Assembly: GCA_945788625.1 (NCBI GenBank)
Contig: CALZMQ010000015.1
Location: forward strand, 62,001 to 126,000
Origin: an uncultured Woeseiaceae bacterium
GTDB lineage: Bacteria > Pseudomonadota > Gammaproteobacteria > Steroidobacterales > Woeseiaceae
Direction of reading: 5' to 3'
DNA length: 64,000 nt
The notes under the pieces are model-generated. The model saw only the letters and a list, made by a program, of their open reading frames with translations, had not been told where the DNA came from and searched no databases. Made by a program: the position numbers and the translations under genes. Each line of letters opens with the position of its first letter. The first letter of the stretch is position 1. This document shows positions 16,677 through 27,266 of this stretch, one piece after another.

Positions 16677-17756
16677 TCAGGCGTCTGCGCTGACAACGCC
16701 ACGCGCGACCTGGTCACGTTCGATCGATTCGAACAGGGCCTTGAAATTGCCTTCGCCGAAGCCGTCGTCTTTCTTACGCTGGATGAACTCGAAAAACGTC
16801 GGTCCGACCATGTTGGCCGAAAAGATCTGCAGCAACAAGCGCGGCTCGCCGTCTTCGGTCGTGCCGTCCAGGAGGATGCCGCGGGATTGCATTTCGTCAA
16901 CGGGCTCGCCGTGACCCGGGAGGCGCTCTTCGAGCATTTCGTAGTAGGCCCCCGGCGGCGCCGTCATGAATTCGATGCCGCGGCTGGCGAGTCGGTCCCA
17001 GCACTCATACAGGTTGTCGCAGCTCAGGGCGATGTGCTGGATGCCTTCGCCGTTGAACGCCATCAGGTATTCCTCGATCTGCCCCGTGCCTTGCGAGGCC
17101 TCCTCGTTCAGCGGTATGCGAATGCGCCCGTCCGGCGCCGTCATGGCCTTCGAAAACAGGCCCGTGTGTTTGCCCTTGATGTCGAAGTAGCGGATCTCGC
17201 GGAAATTGAAGAGTCTCTCGTAGAAATCGGCCCAGAAGTGCATGCGACCGCGGTAGACATTGTGGGTCAGGTGATCGATTTCCTGGAAGCCGCAGCCCTC
17301 CGGATGGCGATCCACGCCGTCGACGAACTCGAAGTCGATGTCGTAAATTGTCGAGCCCCTGGCATAGCGATCGATCAGGTACAACGGCGCGCCGCCGATC
17401 CCCTTGATCGCTGGCAGCCGCAGCTCCATCGGCCCGGTCGGGATCTCTACGGGTTGCGCGCCGAGTTCGAGGGCGCGGGAGTAGGCGAGGTGCGCGTCTT
17501 TCACTCGGAACGCCATGCCGCAGGCGGAGGGACCGTGTTCCTGTGCGAAATAGAACGCGTGGCTTTTCGGTTCGCGGTTGATGATGAAGTTGATGTCGCC
17601 CTGGCGGTACAGCGTCACGTCTTTCGAGCGGTGGCGGGCGACTTCGGTAAAGCCCATGAGGTCGAACGCGGACTCGAGTACGCCGGGCTCCGGCGATGCA
17701 AACTCGACGAATTCGAAACCGTCGAGACCCATGGGATTCTCAAAGAGGTCGATCAT
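16677..17756 (-). CDS. hppD: 4-hydroxyphenylpyruvate dioxygenase
   Basis: This 359-residue iron enzyme converts 4-hydroxyphenylpyruvate to homogentisate. With the start at 17756 the protein begins [20 protein letters not shown], the standard family start, and a GCGAGG ribosome site lies eight bases upstream. The iron ligands fall at His162 (EIDHLTHNV), His241 ([10 protein letters not shown]) and Glu323 ([13 protein letters not shown]), one residue off the well-studied Pseudomonas numbering. The C-terminal gate region ([18 protein letters not shown]) is intact. The frame stays open to 17981, but the added residues overlap the promoter region and lack a ribosome site. It is the first gene of the tyrosine operon and divergent from an Lrp/AsnC regulator. 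Confidence 0.95.
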   Translation of the reverse strand: MIDLFENPMGLDGFEFVEFASPEPGVLESAFDLMGFTEVARHRSKDVTLYRQGDINFIINREPKSHAFYFAQEHGPSACGMAFRVKDAHLAYSRALELGAQPVEIPTGPMELRLPAIKGIGGAPLYLIDRYARGSTIYDIDFEFVDGVDRHPEGCGFQEIDHLTHNVYRGRMHFWADFYERLFNFREIRYFDIKGKHTGLFSKAMTAPDGRIRIPLNEEASQGTGQIEEYLMAFNGEGIQHIALSCDNLYECWDRLASRGIEFMTAPPGAYYEMLEERLPGHGEPVDEMQSRGILLDGTTEDGEPRLLLQIFSANMVGPTFFEFIQRKKDDGFGEGNFKALFESIERDQVARGVVSADA

Positions 17757-17919
17757 TTCGGGTGCCTCGCTGCGTGCTGTTTCTTGTGCAAATCTTTTCG
17801 ACATTATGCGCGTTTTTTCGAAAATTCGTGTCCAGAAATCCGTATCAGGGTAGCTAATGTGAAACAGATCTTTCATAATCAACAGGTATCGGGAATATTT
17901 TTCCAAACGGGCAGGGCTG
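17757..17919. promoter_or_regulatory. Divergent hppD / Lrp-type regulator promoter region with an A/T palindrome
   Basis: The 163-base region contains the perfect palindrome TTTTCGAAAA at 17815-17824 inside an A/T-rich stretch, about 60 bases before the hppD start. Lrp/AsnC regulators bind degenerate A/T-centred palindromes in such divergent regions, so this is a plausible operator for the adjacent regulator. No strong sigma-70 hexamer pair stands out. Confidence 0.35.
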
Positions 17920-18384
17920 ATGAAACTGAGCCGATCCGACCGCCGACTGCTCAACGAATTGCAACGCGATGCCACGCGCAATCAAAGCGAACTCGCCGAT
18001 ATCGTCGGAATGTCACGAACCTCGTGCTGGCGGCGCATCAGGGAGTTCGAAGAGGCGGGCCTGATCGAGCGCCAGGTCGCGTTGCTGAATCCCAGGGTGG
18101 CCGGCTTCAACCTGCAGGTCCTGCTGTTCGTCGCGATGACGGAGCATACCGATGAAAACCGCCACAGCTTCGAGCGTCACGTGTCGTCGCTGCCCGAGGT
18201 GACCGAGTGCTTCTCGGTGTCGGGAGAACGTGACTACGTTTTGCACGTCGTCGTACAGGACATGGACAGCTACAACGAGTTTCTCAACCGGCAAATCCTG
18301 AAACATGCCGCCGTGCGCTCGGCGAGTTCGACGTTCGCGTTGCGTCGCGTCAAATACTCGACGGCGTTGCCTCTGGCCCCCTGA
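17920..18384 (+). CDS. Lrp/AsnC-family transcriptional regulator
   Basis: The 154-residue regulator has an N-terminal helix-turn-helix (residues 4-45: [20 protein letters not shown], then [19 protein letters not shown]). A C-terminal RAM/AsnC ligand-binding domain follows ([10 protein letters not shown], then [30 protein letters not shown]). Proteins of this family sense amino acids or related metabolites. Divergent placement from hppD suggests control of tyrosine catabolism by an aromatic amino acid or keto acid. The ATG at 17920 has a GGCAGGG stretch immediately upstream. No downstream gene is co-transcribed in an obvious way. Confidence 0.9.
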   Translation: MKLSRSDRRLLNELQRDATRNQSELADIVGMSRTSCWRRIREFEEAGLIERQVALLNPRVAGFNLQVLLFVAMTEHTDENRHSFERHVSSLPEVTECFSVSGERDYVLHVVVQDMDSYNEFLNRQILKHAAVRSASSTFALRRVKYSTALPLAP

Positions 18385-18668
18385 CAACACCCGAAAATCG
18401 CTGCGCGGCCGCGGCGAACGTCGGTTCCGCCGGGCCGCGATTCTGTGACCTGTCTCACAGATTCGACAGAAACACGTTTTGTTGCTTTTCAGCCACAAAC
18501 CGCTCGTGACGCGCGTGCGTAATCTCAGCTCGCTGTCGCAAAAGGGCAAGACGACTCGCGCCCGTTTTTCGCCGCCTAAATATGCGGCGCCGATCACCGA
18601 CAACCTCAATGACGCTTTGCTATTCCATGAGTCGTTGGTTGTTTATGAGTGATATATGGAGCGAGACT

Positions 18669-18935
18669 ATGAAGGGACTTATTCTACTTTTCTGCGCAGT
18701 ACTGATGGTCGGGTGCGCGCAATTTCAGACACTGGAAGAACTCGAACTGGCCGCTATTGCAACGGGCGACTGGTCAGCGGTTGAAAAACGCGAGAAAGCG
18801 ATTGCAAGACGCCAGGCACAGATGGGTCCAGCTTGCTCCGACGGGTTAGTGGCCATCTGCGAAAGCCGCGGCGCCGACGACAACTGCCGCTGTGTATCCC
18901 GGCGGGCCATGCGGGACATATTCCAGAATTTCTGA
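18669..18935 (+). CDS. Small predicted lipoprotein of unknown function
   Basis: The 88-residue protein starts MKGLILLFCAVLMVGCAQFQ, a lipoprotein signal peptide with the acylated cysteine at residue 17. The mature part has a short amphipathic helix (LEELELAAIATGDWSAVEKREKAI contains the turn) and three further cysteines in ACSDGLVAICESRGADDNCRCVSR, which could form disulfides in the periplasm. The start is set by a GGAGCGAG ribosome site; the frame runs open from 18582 without another good start. It stands alone between the regulator and the end of the glycogen operon. I do not recognise the family. Confidence 0.7.
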   Translation: MKGLILLFCAVLMVGCAQFQTLEELELAAIATGDWSAVEKREKAIARRQAQMGPACSDGLVAICESRGADDNCRCVSRRAMRDIFQNF

Positions 18936-18966
18936 ACGCCGTTGCCCAGGCTGATGGTGCGATGCG

Positions 18967-21012
18967 CTAGTCCGACACCAGCAGTGTGATCGAAAGACCC
19001 GGCACTGACACTTCGAAGTCCTCGATCGACGCACCCGGCTCGTCGAAGCCATTAAAGGCAACGCGCCAGCGACCCGACGTCGCAGTTTCCGGCAAACGCA
19101 ATACCGCCGCATCGCTGTCCCGGTTGATCAGGATGGCGACAGCGGTGTCCGGTGACGCCGTACTTCGCTCCGTGATCAGCACGGTGAATGCGTGGCTTGC
19201 CGCCCACTCGTCGCTTTGCTTAATCTCGCCGTGCCTGTTGATCCAGAGAATCTCGATCGTGCTCTTCGCACGTTGCAGCTTGCCGTGCACGTAGTCGTCG
19301 ATTCTCAATAGCGGCGTGTCGCGCCGCAGGCGCACGAGTTGTTTTACCCGGGCCAGGAAGTCCGGGTCCTTCTCGAGCGCGGTCCAATCGAGCCAGCCCG
19401 TTTCATTGTCCTGCGCGTAACCGTTGTTGTTGCCGCCCTGCGTATGCCCGAACTCGTCGCCGGCGAGTATCAGCGGGGTGCCTTGCGACAACAGCAAGGT
19501 CGCCATCATGTTCAGCCGTTGCCGGCGCCTCAGCGCGTTGATAGCAGCGTTGTCGGTCTCGCCCTCGACGCCGTAATTGCGACTGTAATTGTGGGCGTGC
19601 CCGTCGCGATTGTCCTCGCCATTGGCCTCGTTATGGCGGTGTTCGTAGGTGACGGTGTCGCGCAATGTGAAGCCATCATGCGTCGTTACGAAGTTGATAC
19701 TCGCGGCAGGTCGTCTCTGGCCGTGTTCGAACAGGTCAGCCGAGCCGTGAATGCGCCTGGCAAGTTCGCCGCTCTTGCCTTCGTCGCCGCGCCAGAACTG
19801 GCGAATCGTATCCCGGTAACGATCGTTCCATTCGGCCCAGCGTGGCGGAAAATGGCCAAGCTGGTAACCGCCCGGACCCGGATCCCAGGGTTCCGCAATG
19901 AGCTTCTTGTTACGCAGGCTGTCGAGGTTGCTGATGTCGGACAATAATGGGTGCGTCGGCGAGAAGCCGTCGGTGCGGCGGCCGAGAATAGTCGCGAGGT
20001 CGAAGCGAAATCCGTCGACGCCCATGTCGCTCGCCCAGTAGTCCAGACTGTCGAATATGAGCTGGCGCACGCGAATATTGTCGGTGTTGACCGTGTTTCC
20101 GCAGCCCGTGTCATTAATGTAGACGCTGTGATCGTCCGGCTCCGTGCGATAGTAGGAGCGGTTGTCGACGCCGCGAAAACAAAGTGACGGCCCGAGATGA
20201 TCCCCCTCGCCGGTGTGGTTGTAGGCGACGTCGAGGATGACTTCAAGGCCGGCATCGTGAAGGGTGCGCACCATGTCGCGAAACTCGCTCGCCGGCTGCC
20301 CACGGCAGTAGCGGGGCATCGGTGCAAAGAACCCGACTGTGTTGTATCCCCAGAAATTCCTGAGGCCGCGTGTCGCAAGGTGGTGTTCATCGATGAAACA
20401 CTGCACCGGCATCAGTTCGATAGACGTGACGCCGAGCGACTTGAGGTGGGCGAGCACGTCCTTGTGCCGCAGGCCTTCAAACGTACCGCGTTGCGCGTGC
20501 TCGAGTGCCGGGTGGCGCATCGTGTACCCACGAACATTACATTCGTAAAAGACCGACTCGCTCCACGGCACTGCCGGACTGTCGGGGAGTTGTTCTTCGA
20601 ACGCCGGACATACGACGCTTTTCGGTACGAACGGAGCGCTGTCCGCGTGATTGATTTTCAGGGTGCCGCCTTCATTGACGTAGTCGAACACTGCTGGATC
20701 CCACCGGAACTCGCCAACGATGGCGCGTGCGTAAGGGTCCAGCAGCAGTTTAGCCGCATTGCAACGCAGCCCGTCGGCCGGATTGTACGGTCCGTGAATC
20801 CGATAGCCGTAACGCTGGCCTGCGCCACAGCCGGGCAGGTAGCCGTGCCAGACGCCGTCGCTGCGCTCCGGAAGGCGGGTCGTCCACGTCTGTTCGCCAT
20901 GCTCGTCGAACAGGCACAGCTCCACGCTGTCCGCAACAGCGGAATAGATAGCGAAATTCGTGCCCGACGCGTCCGGCGTTGCGCCGAGTTTCTCAGGATT
21001 GCCCGGCTGCAT
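18967..21012 (-). CDS. glgX: Glycogen debranching enzyme GlgX (GH13, isoamylase type)
   Basis: The 681-residue cytoplasmic enzyme hydrolyses the alpha-1,6 branches left after phosphorylase has trimmed glycogen. It has an N-terminal CBM48-type domain (GTNFAIYSAVADSVELCLFD), then the GH13 barrel with YNHTGEGDHLGP. Counting the alternative GTG at 21015 as residue 1, the nucleophile is Asp339 in DGFRFDLA, the acid/base is Glu375 in LIAEPWDPG, and the third acid is Asp447 in TTHDGFTLRD. Its start overlaps the glgP stop as TGATG; the GTG three bases upstream would give a four-base overlap. It is the last gene of the malQ-glgCABPX operon, and translation is probably coupled to glgP. Confidence 0.95.
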   Translation of the reverse strand: MQPGNPEKLGATPDASGTNFAIYSAVADSVELCLFDEHGEQTWTTRLPERSDGVWHGYLPGCGAGQRYGYRIHGPYNPADGLRCNAAKLLLDPYARAIVGEFRWDPAVFDYVNEGGTLKINHADSAPFVPKSVVCPAFEEQLPDSPAVPWSESVFYECNVRGYTMRHPALEHAQRGTFEGLRHKDVLAHLKSLGVTSIELMPVQCFIDEHHLATRGLRNFWGYNTVGFFAPMPRYCRGQPASEFRDMVRTLHDAGLEVILDVAYNHTGEGDHLGPSLCFRGVDNRSYYRTEPDDHSVYINDTGCGNTVNTDNIRVRQLIFDSLDYWASDMGVDGFRFDLATILGRRTDGFSPTHPLLSDISNLDSLRNKKLIAEPWDPGPGGYQLGHFPPRWAEWNDRYRDTIRQFWRGDEGKSGELARRIHGSADLFEHGQRRPAASINFVTTHDGFTLRDTVTYEHRHNEANGEDNRDGHAHNYSRNYGVEGETDNAAINALRRRQRLNMMATLLLSQGTPLILAGDEFGHTQGGNNNGYAQDNETGWLDWTALEKDPDFLARVKQLVRLRRDTPLLRIDDYVHGKLQRAKSTIEILWINRHGEIKQSDEWAASHAFTVLITERSTASPDTAVAILINRDSDAAVLRLPETATSGRWRVAFNGFDEPGASIEDFEVSVPGLSITLLVSD

Positions 21013-23519
21013 CACTTCTGCGATTGCGTTATCGGCTCGAGCCGCCAGATGTCCTCGTTGTAATCGCGCATTGTACGGTCGGTAGAGAATCGGCCTGATG
21101 CTGCCGTGTTCAGAATGCTCATGCGCGTCCAGCGCTCGACGTCGTTATAGGCAATCTCTGCAGCCTCCTGCGCATCGACGAAGCTGCGGAAATCGGCCGC
21201 GGTCATCCAGGCATCGGCGGGCTCGCGGATAGCCTGCAACACGGCGTCGAAGACACCGGGTTCGAAACGGTTGAAGTGGCCGCTCTCGAGCAAAGCGATG
21301 ACCCGTGAGAAACCCGGGTCGTCGTCTATGTAGGATTGCGGGTTGTAATTGCCGCGAAGTTCGGCAATTTCCTCGACGGTCAGGCCGAACAGGAAAAAAT
21401 TCTCTTCGCCGACGGCCTCGCGTATCTCTACGTTGGCGCCGTCGAGCGTTCCTATGGTCACGGCGCCGTTCATCATAAACTTCATGTTGCCGGTGCCCGA
21501 GGCCTCTTTACCGGCAGTAGAGATCTGTGCGGACAGGTCGGCCGCCGGGCAAATGATTTCCATCGCCGAAACGTTGTAGTCGGGATAGAAGATCAACTGC
21601 AGTTTGTCTTCCACTGCCGGGTCCGTGTTGATCACACGTGCGACGTTGTTGATGCACTTGATGATGTTCTTCGCCATGACGTAGCCGGGGGCCGCTTTGC
21701 CGCCGATAATTATCGTGCGCGGCGCGACGATGTCGCCGTCGCCGAGGCGAATCAGCTCGTAAAGATGCACCGCATGCAGCATGTTCAATAGCTGTCGTTT
21801 GTATTCGTGAATCCGCTTGACCTGCACGTCGAACAACGTGCCCGCGTTGACCTTGATTCCGGTCCTGGCTTCCAGATCGTGGGCCAGGCGCAGTTTGTTT
21901 TCGAGCTTCACCGAGCGCCAGGCCTTGCAGAATGCGGCGTCGTCTGCGAACTCCCTGAGCCGTTCGAGTTTGCTGAGGTCGGTCGTCCAGCCGTCGCCGA
22001 TTCTCTCGGTGATCAGGCTCGCGAGTCCGCTGTTGCAGGCGGCGAGCCAGCGCCGCTGCGTGACGCCGTTGGTCTTGTTGTTGAATTTCTCGGGCCACAT
22101 TTCGGCGAAATCACGGAACAGGCCTTCGCGCAGCAGCCTGGAATGGAGCTTGGCAACGCCGTTGACCGAGAAGCTGCCGACGATCGCGAGGTAGGCCATT
22201 CGAATCATCGGTTCGCTGCCCTCGCGAATGAGCGACATGCGCTGGATTCGATCGTTATCGCCCGGCCAGTGCTGGCTGATTTCGACGATGAAGCGCGCGT
22301 TGATCTCGTAAATGATGTCCAGAATGCGTGGCAATAAACGGCGGAACATTTCGACCGGCCACATCTCGAGTGCTTCGGGCAACAGCGTGTGATTCGTGTA
22401 CGCCATCGTGCTGCGCGTAATCGCCCACGCCTCGTCCCAGCTCAACTGGTGATCGTCGATGAGCAGACGCATCAGTTCGGCGACCGCGATGGCCGGGTGT
22501 GTGTCGTTGAGTTGGAAGCAGTTTTTCTCGGCGTACCGCGAGAAGTTCTCACCGTGGCGTTCGATCCAGTTGCGCAGCTGGTCCTGGAGACTGGCGGACG
22601 CCAGGAAGTACTGCTGACGGAGGCGCAACTCCTGGCCGTTCTCCGTAGTCGCGTTCGGGTACAACACCATCGTGATGTTCTCCGCCGCGTTTTGCGAGGC
22701 GACCGCTTCCGCGTAGCTGCCCGCATTGAATTCCTCGAGGTCGAACTCATCGGTTGCCGAGGCGGACCACAGCCGCAAGGTGTTGACGATGTCGTTTCGG
22801 TAACCGGGTATCGGAACGTCAAAGGGAATTGCGAGCACGTCCTGTGTGTCGACCCACGCGTGACGCGTTTTACCGTTTGCGTCGGTGTACACCGCGCTGC
22901 GACCGCCGAAACGAACGGTCCGCGCATACTCGATGCGTTCGATCTCCCACGGGAATCCTTCTCGCAGCCAGGAATCGGGTTCCTCGACCTGGTAGCCGTT
23001 GTCGATTCGCTGATGAAACATGCCGTAGTGATAGCGAATGCCGTAACCAATCACGGGCAGCGACAACGTGGCGCAACTGTCGAGAAAACACGCGGCCAGA
23101 CGCCCAAGACCGCCATTACCCAGGCCGGCATCCTGTTCGCGATCGTACACATCCTCCAGGTCGAGTCCCAGGCGCTCCAGAGCCTCCGCTGTAGCGTCTA
23201 CTATTCCTAAGTTGAGCAGGGCGTTGCGCAGCAATCGTCCCATGAGAAACTCGAGCGACAGGTACGCGACGCGACGTGTGTCCTCGACTTGCGTCACTTT
23301 GCGGGTCTGTGCCCAGCGTTCCATGAGCCGGTCACGTGCCGCGTAAACGACGGCCTGGTACAGGAACGGGGACTTTGTCCGAATCGTCTGGCGACCCAGC
23401 ATGCGCCCGAAGTAGTGTGTGAAATCTTCGAGCATCGCATCGGCTGTCATCGGCAGACTGGGTGTCTGCAATAACTCGATGTCGCCAATCCCGACAGTCT
23501 TTTCCGTCTCCGCGGCCAT
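21012..23519 (-). CDS. glgP: Glycogen/maltodextrin phosphorylase
   Basis: The 835-residue enzyme releases glucose-1-phosphate from the non-reducing ends of glycogen or maltodextrins. The pyridoxal-phosphate lysine is Lys680 in the signature EASGTGNMKFMMNGAVTIGT. Other conserved blocks are AYLSLEFLMGRLLRNALLNL near the N-terminus, EQDAGLGNGGLGRLAACFLD for the catalytic cleft, and RIHEYKRQLLNMLHAVHLYE. The length is typical of bacterial GlgP. An AGGAGAT ribosome site lies six bases before the ATG. It begins three bases after the glgB stop and overlaps glgX at its end, so it is a middle gene of the operon. Confidence 0.96.
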   Translation of the reverse strand: MAAETEKTVGIGDIELLQTPSLPMTADAMLEDFTHYFGRMLGRQTIRTKSPFLYQAVVYAARDRLMERWAQTRKVTQVEDTRRVAYLSLEFLMGRLLRNALLNLGIVDATAEALERLGLDLEDVYDREQDAGLGNGGLGRLAACFLDSCATLSLPVIGYGIRYHYGMFHQRIDNGYQVEEPDSWLREGFPWEIERIEYARTVRFGGRSAVYTDANGKTRHAWVDTQDVLAIPFDVPIPGYRNDIVNTLRLWSASATDEFDLEEFNAGSYAEAVASQNAAENITMVLYPNATTENGQELRLRQQYFLASASLQDQLRNWIERHGENFSRYAEKNCFQLNDTHPAIAVAELMRLLIDDHQLSWDEAWAITRSTMAYTNHTLLPEALEMWPVEMFRRLLPRILDIIYEINARFIVEISQHWPGDNDRIQRMSLIREGSEPMIRMAYLAIVGSFSVNGVAKLHSRLLREGLFRDFAEMWPEKFNNKTNGVTQRRWLAACNSGLASLITERIGDGWTTDLSKLERLREFADDAAFCKAWRSVKLENKLRLAHDLEARTGIKVNAGTLFDVQVKRIHEYKRQLLNMLHAVHLYELIRLGDGDIVAPRTIIIGGKAAPGYVMAKNIIKCINNVARVINTDPAVEDKLQLIFYPDYNVSAMEIICPAADLSAQISTAGKEASGTGNMKFMMNGAVTIGTLDGANVEIREAVGEENFFLFGLTVEEIAELRGNYNPQSYIDDDPGFSRVIALLESGHFNRFEPGVFDAVLQAIREPADAWMTAADFRSFVDAQEAAEIAYNDVERWTRMSILNTAASGRFSTDRTMRDYNEDIWRLEPITQSQK

Positions 23520-23522
23520 GCG

Positions 23523-25706
23523 TCAATCTCCTTGCTGTGCCGGTTGCAGTATAAGCGTTGCGAGCGGCGGGAGTGTCAGCAGCAGCGAGTGCGCTCGGCC
23601 ATTATGTTCAATCTCGTTTGCCGTTGCAGCCGAACAGCCCGCGCCACCGCCGCCGTAGTACTCGCTGTCGGTATTGAGTATCACCCGAAAGTCGCCGCCT
23701 GTCGGTACGCCGACCCGGTAATCCTCTCTTGCGACGGGGGTCATGTTTGAGATACAGACAACGTAGCCGCCGTGCTTGTCGCGCCGCAGCCAGCTCAAGA
23801 CGCTGTTGTCGCTATCCTCCCAGGAGATCCATTCGAAACCGTCGCCGCTGAAATCGATCTCGTGCAATGCGGCAGTCTTCCGGTGCAGGCCATTCAGATC
23901 GCGCACCAGCTTCTGCACGCCTGCGTGCGGCTCATGTTTGAGCAAGTGCCAGTCAAGTGAGCGATCGTGATTCCATTCGTCATGCTGGGCGATTTCATTA
24001 CCCATGAACAGCAGTTTCTTTCCCGGATGCGCGAACATCGTCGCATAGTACGCGCGCAGGTTGGCGAACTGTTGCCAGTCGTCGCCGGGCATGCGCCCGA
24101 GTATCGACCGTTTGCCGTGCACGACTTCATCGTGCGACAGCGGCAGTACGAAGTTCTCATCAAACGCGTACACCAGTCCGAAGGTCATCTTGTCGTGATG
24201 GTACTTGCGGTGCACGGAGTCTTCCGACATGTACGACAGGGTGTCGTTCATCCAGCCCATGTTCCACTTGTAGGTAAACCCCAGGCCACCCGCATCGACG
24301 GGTTTTGACACCCCGGGCCAGGCCGTCGACTCTTCAGCGAAGGACGTTGCGCAATTCGCGTGGAGTTCGATGTTCATGCGTCGCAGGAATTCGATGGCCT
24401 CGAGATTTTCGTTGCCGCCGTGCACGTTCGGCACCCACTCACCGTCGGCACGCGAGTAGTCGAGATACAACATCGACGCGACGGCATCGACACGCAGGCC
24501 GTCAATGTGAAACTCGCTGATCCAGTAAAGGGCGTTGCCGATCAGGTAGTTCATGACCTCGCGACGACCGTAGTTGAAGATCAAGGTTCCCCAGTCTGCG
24601 TGTTCGCCCTTGCGCGGGTCTTCATGCTCGTAGAGCGCCGAACCATCGAAGCGGCGCAAGCCATGGTCGTCATTCGGAAAATGCGCCGGTACCCAGTCCA
24701 TGATGACGCCAATACCGTTGGTATGGCAGCAATCGATAAAATAGCGAAAATCGTCGGGCGAGCCGAAGCGTTGAGTAGGGGCAAACATGCCGACCGGCTG
24801 ATAGCCCCATGAACCGTCGAACGGGTGCTCCGATACCGGCATCAACTCGATGTGTGTGAAACCCAGGTCCGCGACGTACCCCACTAATTCATCCGCAAGG
24901 TCCCGATAGGTCAGGTAACTGCCATCGTCCTTGCGGCGCCACGAGCCGAGATGCACTTCGTAAATACTGACGGGCTTGTCGAGGTCCGGCTCAATAGTGC
25001 GGTGACTCATCCATTCGCCGTCCTGCCAGCTGTATTCGCTGTCGAAAACGATCGAGGAATTCCCCGGGGGCGGCTCGTGGTGACTGCCGTAGGGATCGGC
25101 TTTCAAAGGCAGGAGCTTGCCGTCCTTGTTCAGAATCTCGTATTTGTACAGCGCGCCATTGCCGACGGCCGGTATGAATATCTCCCAGATGCCGTTACCC
25201 GGGTGCAGGCGCATGACATGATGCCGCCCGTCCCAGCTATTGAAATCGCCGATAACACTGACGCGCGACGCGTTCGGCGCCCAGACGGCGAAGCGCGTGC
25301 CCGCAACTCCCTGCAGAACGCGCAGGTGTGCACCGAGCTTCTGGTATATAAAACGATCCGAGCCTTCGCCGAGCAGATAGAGGTCCAGTTCGCCGAGCGC
25401 CGAAGGGAATCGGTACGGATCCTCGATGACATGGGTATTTCCCGGACCGAATGTGACGCGCAGCAGGTAGCGCCGTTTTCGCGGTGGCATCGTTGCCTCG
25501 AAAAGGCCGCCTTTATGGATCTTCTCCATGTCGGCGAGTGCCGCACCGGCCGCGTCCACGAGCTGCACCGACTCCGCACCGGGCTGGAACGTACGAACGA
25601 TGCGGCGTCGCGACTCCCGGTGCGGACCGAGAATCGCAAACGGATTGTTGTGTCGGCCCGAAACGAGCGCCTCGATTTCGGCTTGCCTGTTCTTCCTGCT
25701 GGTCAT
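23523..25706 (-). CDS. glgB: 1,4-alpha-glucan branching enzyme
   Basis: This 727-residue enzyme introduces alpha-1,6 branches into glycogen. It has an N-terminal segment typical of long GlgB ([21 protein letters not shown]), a CBM48 domain ([21 protein letters not shown]) and the GH13 barrel. Asp407 ([17 protein letters not shown]) is the nucleophile, Glu458/Glu459 ([11 protein letters not shown]) supply the acid, and Asp526 ([12 protein letters not shown]) is the third acid. The start codon overlaps the glgA stop by one base (TAATG), indicating translational coupling. Together with glgC and glgA it completes the classical synthesis set. Confidence 0.96.
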   Translation of the reverse strand: MTSRKNRQAEIEALVSGRHNNPFAILGPHRESRRRIVRTFQPGAESVQLVDAAGAALADMEKIHKGGLFEATMPPRKRRYLLRVTFGPGNTHVIEDPYRFPSALGELDLYLLGEGSDRFIYQKLGAHLRVLQGVAGTRFAVWAPNASRVSVIGDFNSWDGRHHVMRLHPGNGIWEIFIPAVGNGALYKYEILNKDGKLLPLKADPYGSHHEPPPGNSSIVFDSEYSWQDGEWMSHRTIEPDLDKPVSIYEVHLGSWRRKDDGSYLTYRDLADELVGYVADLGFTHIELMPVSEHPFDGSWGYQPVGMFAPTQRFGSPDDFRYFIDCCHTNGIGVIMDWVPAHFPNDDHGLRRFDGSALYEHEDPRKGEHADWGTLIFNYGRREVMNYLIGNALYWISEFHIDGLRVDAVASMLYLDYSRADGEWVPNVHGGNENLEAIEFLRRMNIELHANCATSFAEESTAWPGVSKPVDAGGLGFTYKWNMGWMNDTLSYMSEDSVHRKYHHDKMTFGLVYAFDENFVLPLSHDEVVHGKRSILGRMPGDDWQQFANLRAYYATMFAHPGKKLLFMGNEIAQHDEWNHDRSLDWHLLKHEPHAGVQKLVRDLNGLHRKTAALHEIDFSGDGFEWISWEDSDNSVLSWLRRDKHGGYVVCISNMTPVAREDYRVGVPTGGDFRVILNTDSEYYGGGGAGCSAATANEIEHNGRAHSLLLTLPPLATLILQPAQQGD

Positions 25707-27196
25707 TACTTTCCGCCGTACAGTAAACGAATGGTCTTTCGGGCCGATGCCGCCCAGTCGAATCTTTGTGATGCTGCCGCGCGGGTAATTCTCTGCCAGG
25801 CGACCGGATCCTCGATTCTCAGTTGCAGGGCGCGCGCGGTCGCCTTGACGAATTCATCGGCCTGGGCGGCGGGGCTGTCGCCGTCGAAAACGAAACCTGT
25901 GATTTCGTCCTGTACGGTGTCTCTGAGCCCGCCGACGCCGTGCACCACGCAGGGCTGGGCGGCTCGCATTGCGAGCATCTGGCTGATGCCGCAGGGCTCG
26001 AAGCTCGAGGGCATGAGAAACAGGTCGCCGCCACGGTATAGCGGTGCGGCAAGCGTTTCCGAATAACCGTGCAGGAACAGGAGGTTCGGTACTTGCCGCG
26101 CAATTTCCAGCATGCGCTGCTCGAGTTCGGGATCACCGCTGCCGAGCAGGATAATCACGCCTTTCCTGCCCACGGAATCGGCAATCCGCTGCAAGCTGGT
26201 TTCGCCGTTATCGAATTGGTGCAGCAGCAAGGTGGCTTTTTGTGCCACGAGCCTGCCGATGCTGGTCAAAACATGCGTGGGACGCCTTTTCGGCAGCGCC
26301 GCAAGGCGTTCGAGTGCGAGTTCGTGTTCTTCCCGAGACGGATCTCGTTCGCGCCATTCGCGAAGCTGGCGCTCGATCATGCCAAGCAAGCGCTGCCAAC
26401 CTGGTCGGCGCCCGATGGGCTGGTCGTAATAACAGCCGTTCAACACCCCGGACAGTTTTCCCTCAGCGCGTGCCCGCAGCAGCTCGTTTTCGAGACCTTC
26501 GCCGCCGATGAAGCCGGTATCGGGATTGCTCGGTTCGCAGATTTCGCCGGCGTAGGTTGGCGAGACCGCGCCGATCCGGTCGGCAAGACGTATAGCCGCC
26601 GCCATCGGGTTCACGCAATCGTGATAGCGGGGGTCGACGACATCGTCCGCTTCGTAGTCGAGGTCCGGATACCACTCCTCGAGCGACGATTCGTCACCCC
26701 GCAACGGCCGTATACCCTGGTAGGACAGGTTGTGTATGGAGAACACGGTGCGAACTTCCTTCAGGCGACCGTATCGTTCGGAAAAACGTCTCAGCAACAG
26801 GTAAAACGCGGTATGCCAGTCGTGCAGGTGCACGACGTCCGGCAACTGCTCCATCGAGTTTATCCAGGCGGCTGCCGCCGCGGAGAAAAAAGCAAACTTG
26901 TCCGCATCGCTTGCGAAAGGGCGTTGCGGTTCGCCGCCCACGTAGATAAGTCCACGCCCGTGTTTCGCGAACAGTTCGTGGTCCAGGACGATGTTCTGCA
27001 CGCCGCCTTCTGCCGGATATTGCCACGCAATCACGGTGTGCCCGGCGCCGCGGAAATCGACCTCGAGCGATGCCAGGCGCTCGGCCCCTGGCAGCCTGTG
27101 CAGGCTGCCGTAGGACGGCGTGACGACAGCTACCTGCCAGCCTGCAGCACCCAGGGCCAAAGGAAGATCACGCAGCACATCGCCAACACCACCCAC
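25706..27196 (-). CDS. glgA: Glycogen synthase; true start uncertain
   Basis: This GT5 enzyme transfers glucose from ADP-glucose to glycogen. Recognisable blocks are [67 protein letters not shown], and [19 protein letters not shown]. The first usual start codon is GTG at 27196, but family similarity continues upstream in the same frame as KVIFLASENGALPGGK up to about 27241. That stretch includes the lysine of the KxGG nucleotide-binding motif, which a GTG 27196 start would lose. The region between the last in-frame stop and that lysine contains no ATG, GTG or TTG. Translation probably begins at an unusual codon (ATC 27256, ATT 27238 or CTG 27232). The glgC stop lies just upstream. Confidence 0.88.
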   Translation of the reverse strand: MGGVGDVLRDLPLALGAAGWQVAVVTPSYGSLHRLPGAERLASLEVDFRGAGHTVIAWQYPAEGGVQNIVLDHELFAKHGRGLIYVGGEPQRPFASDADKFAFFSAAAAAWINSMEQLPDVVHLHDWHTAFYLLLRRFSERYGRLKEVRTVFSIHNLSYQGIRPLRGDESSLEEWYPDLDYEADDVVDPRYHDCVNPMAAAIRLADRIGAVSPTYAGEICEPSNPDTGFIGGEGLENELLRARAEGKLSGVLNGCYYDQPIGRRPGWQRLLGMIERQLREWRERDPSREEHELALERLAALPKRRPTHVLTSIGRLVAQKATLLLHQFDNGETSLQRIADSVGRKGVIILLGSGDPELEQRMLEIARQVPNLLFLHGYSETLAAPLYRGGDLFLMPSSFEPCGISQMLAMRAAQPCVVHGVGGLRDTVQDEITGFVFDGDSPAAQADEFVKATARALQLRIEDPVAWQRITRAAASQRFDWAASARKTIRLLYGGK

Positions 27197-27266
27197 TTTG
27201 CCGCCGGGCAGGGCGCCGTTCTCGGACGCCAGAAAAATGACTTTCCCGGTATCGATAGTCGTCCGC

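Noticed and set aside
16887..18155. 422-residue open frame on the plus strand
   Set aside because: It spans hppD, the promoter region and the regulator in another frame and resembles no known family.
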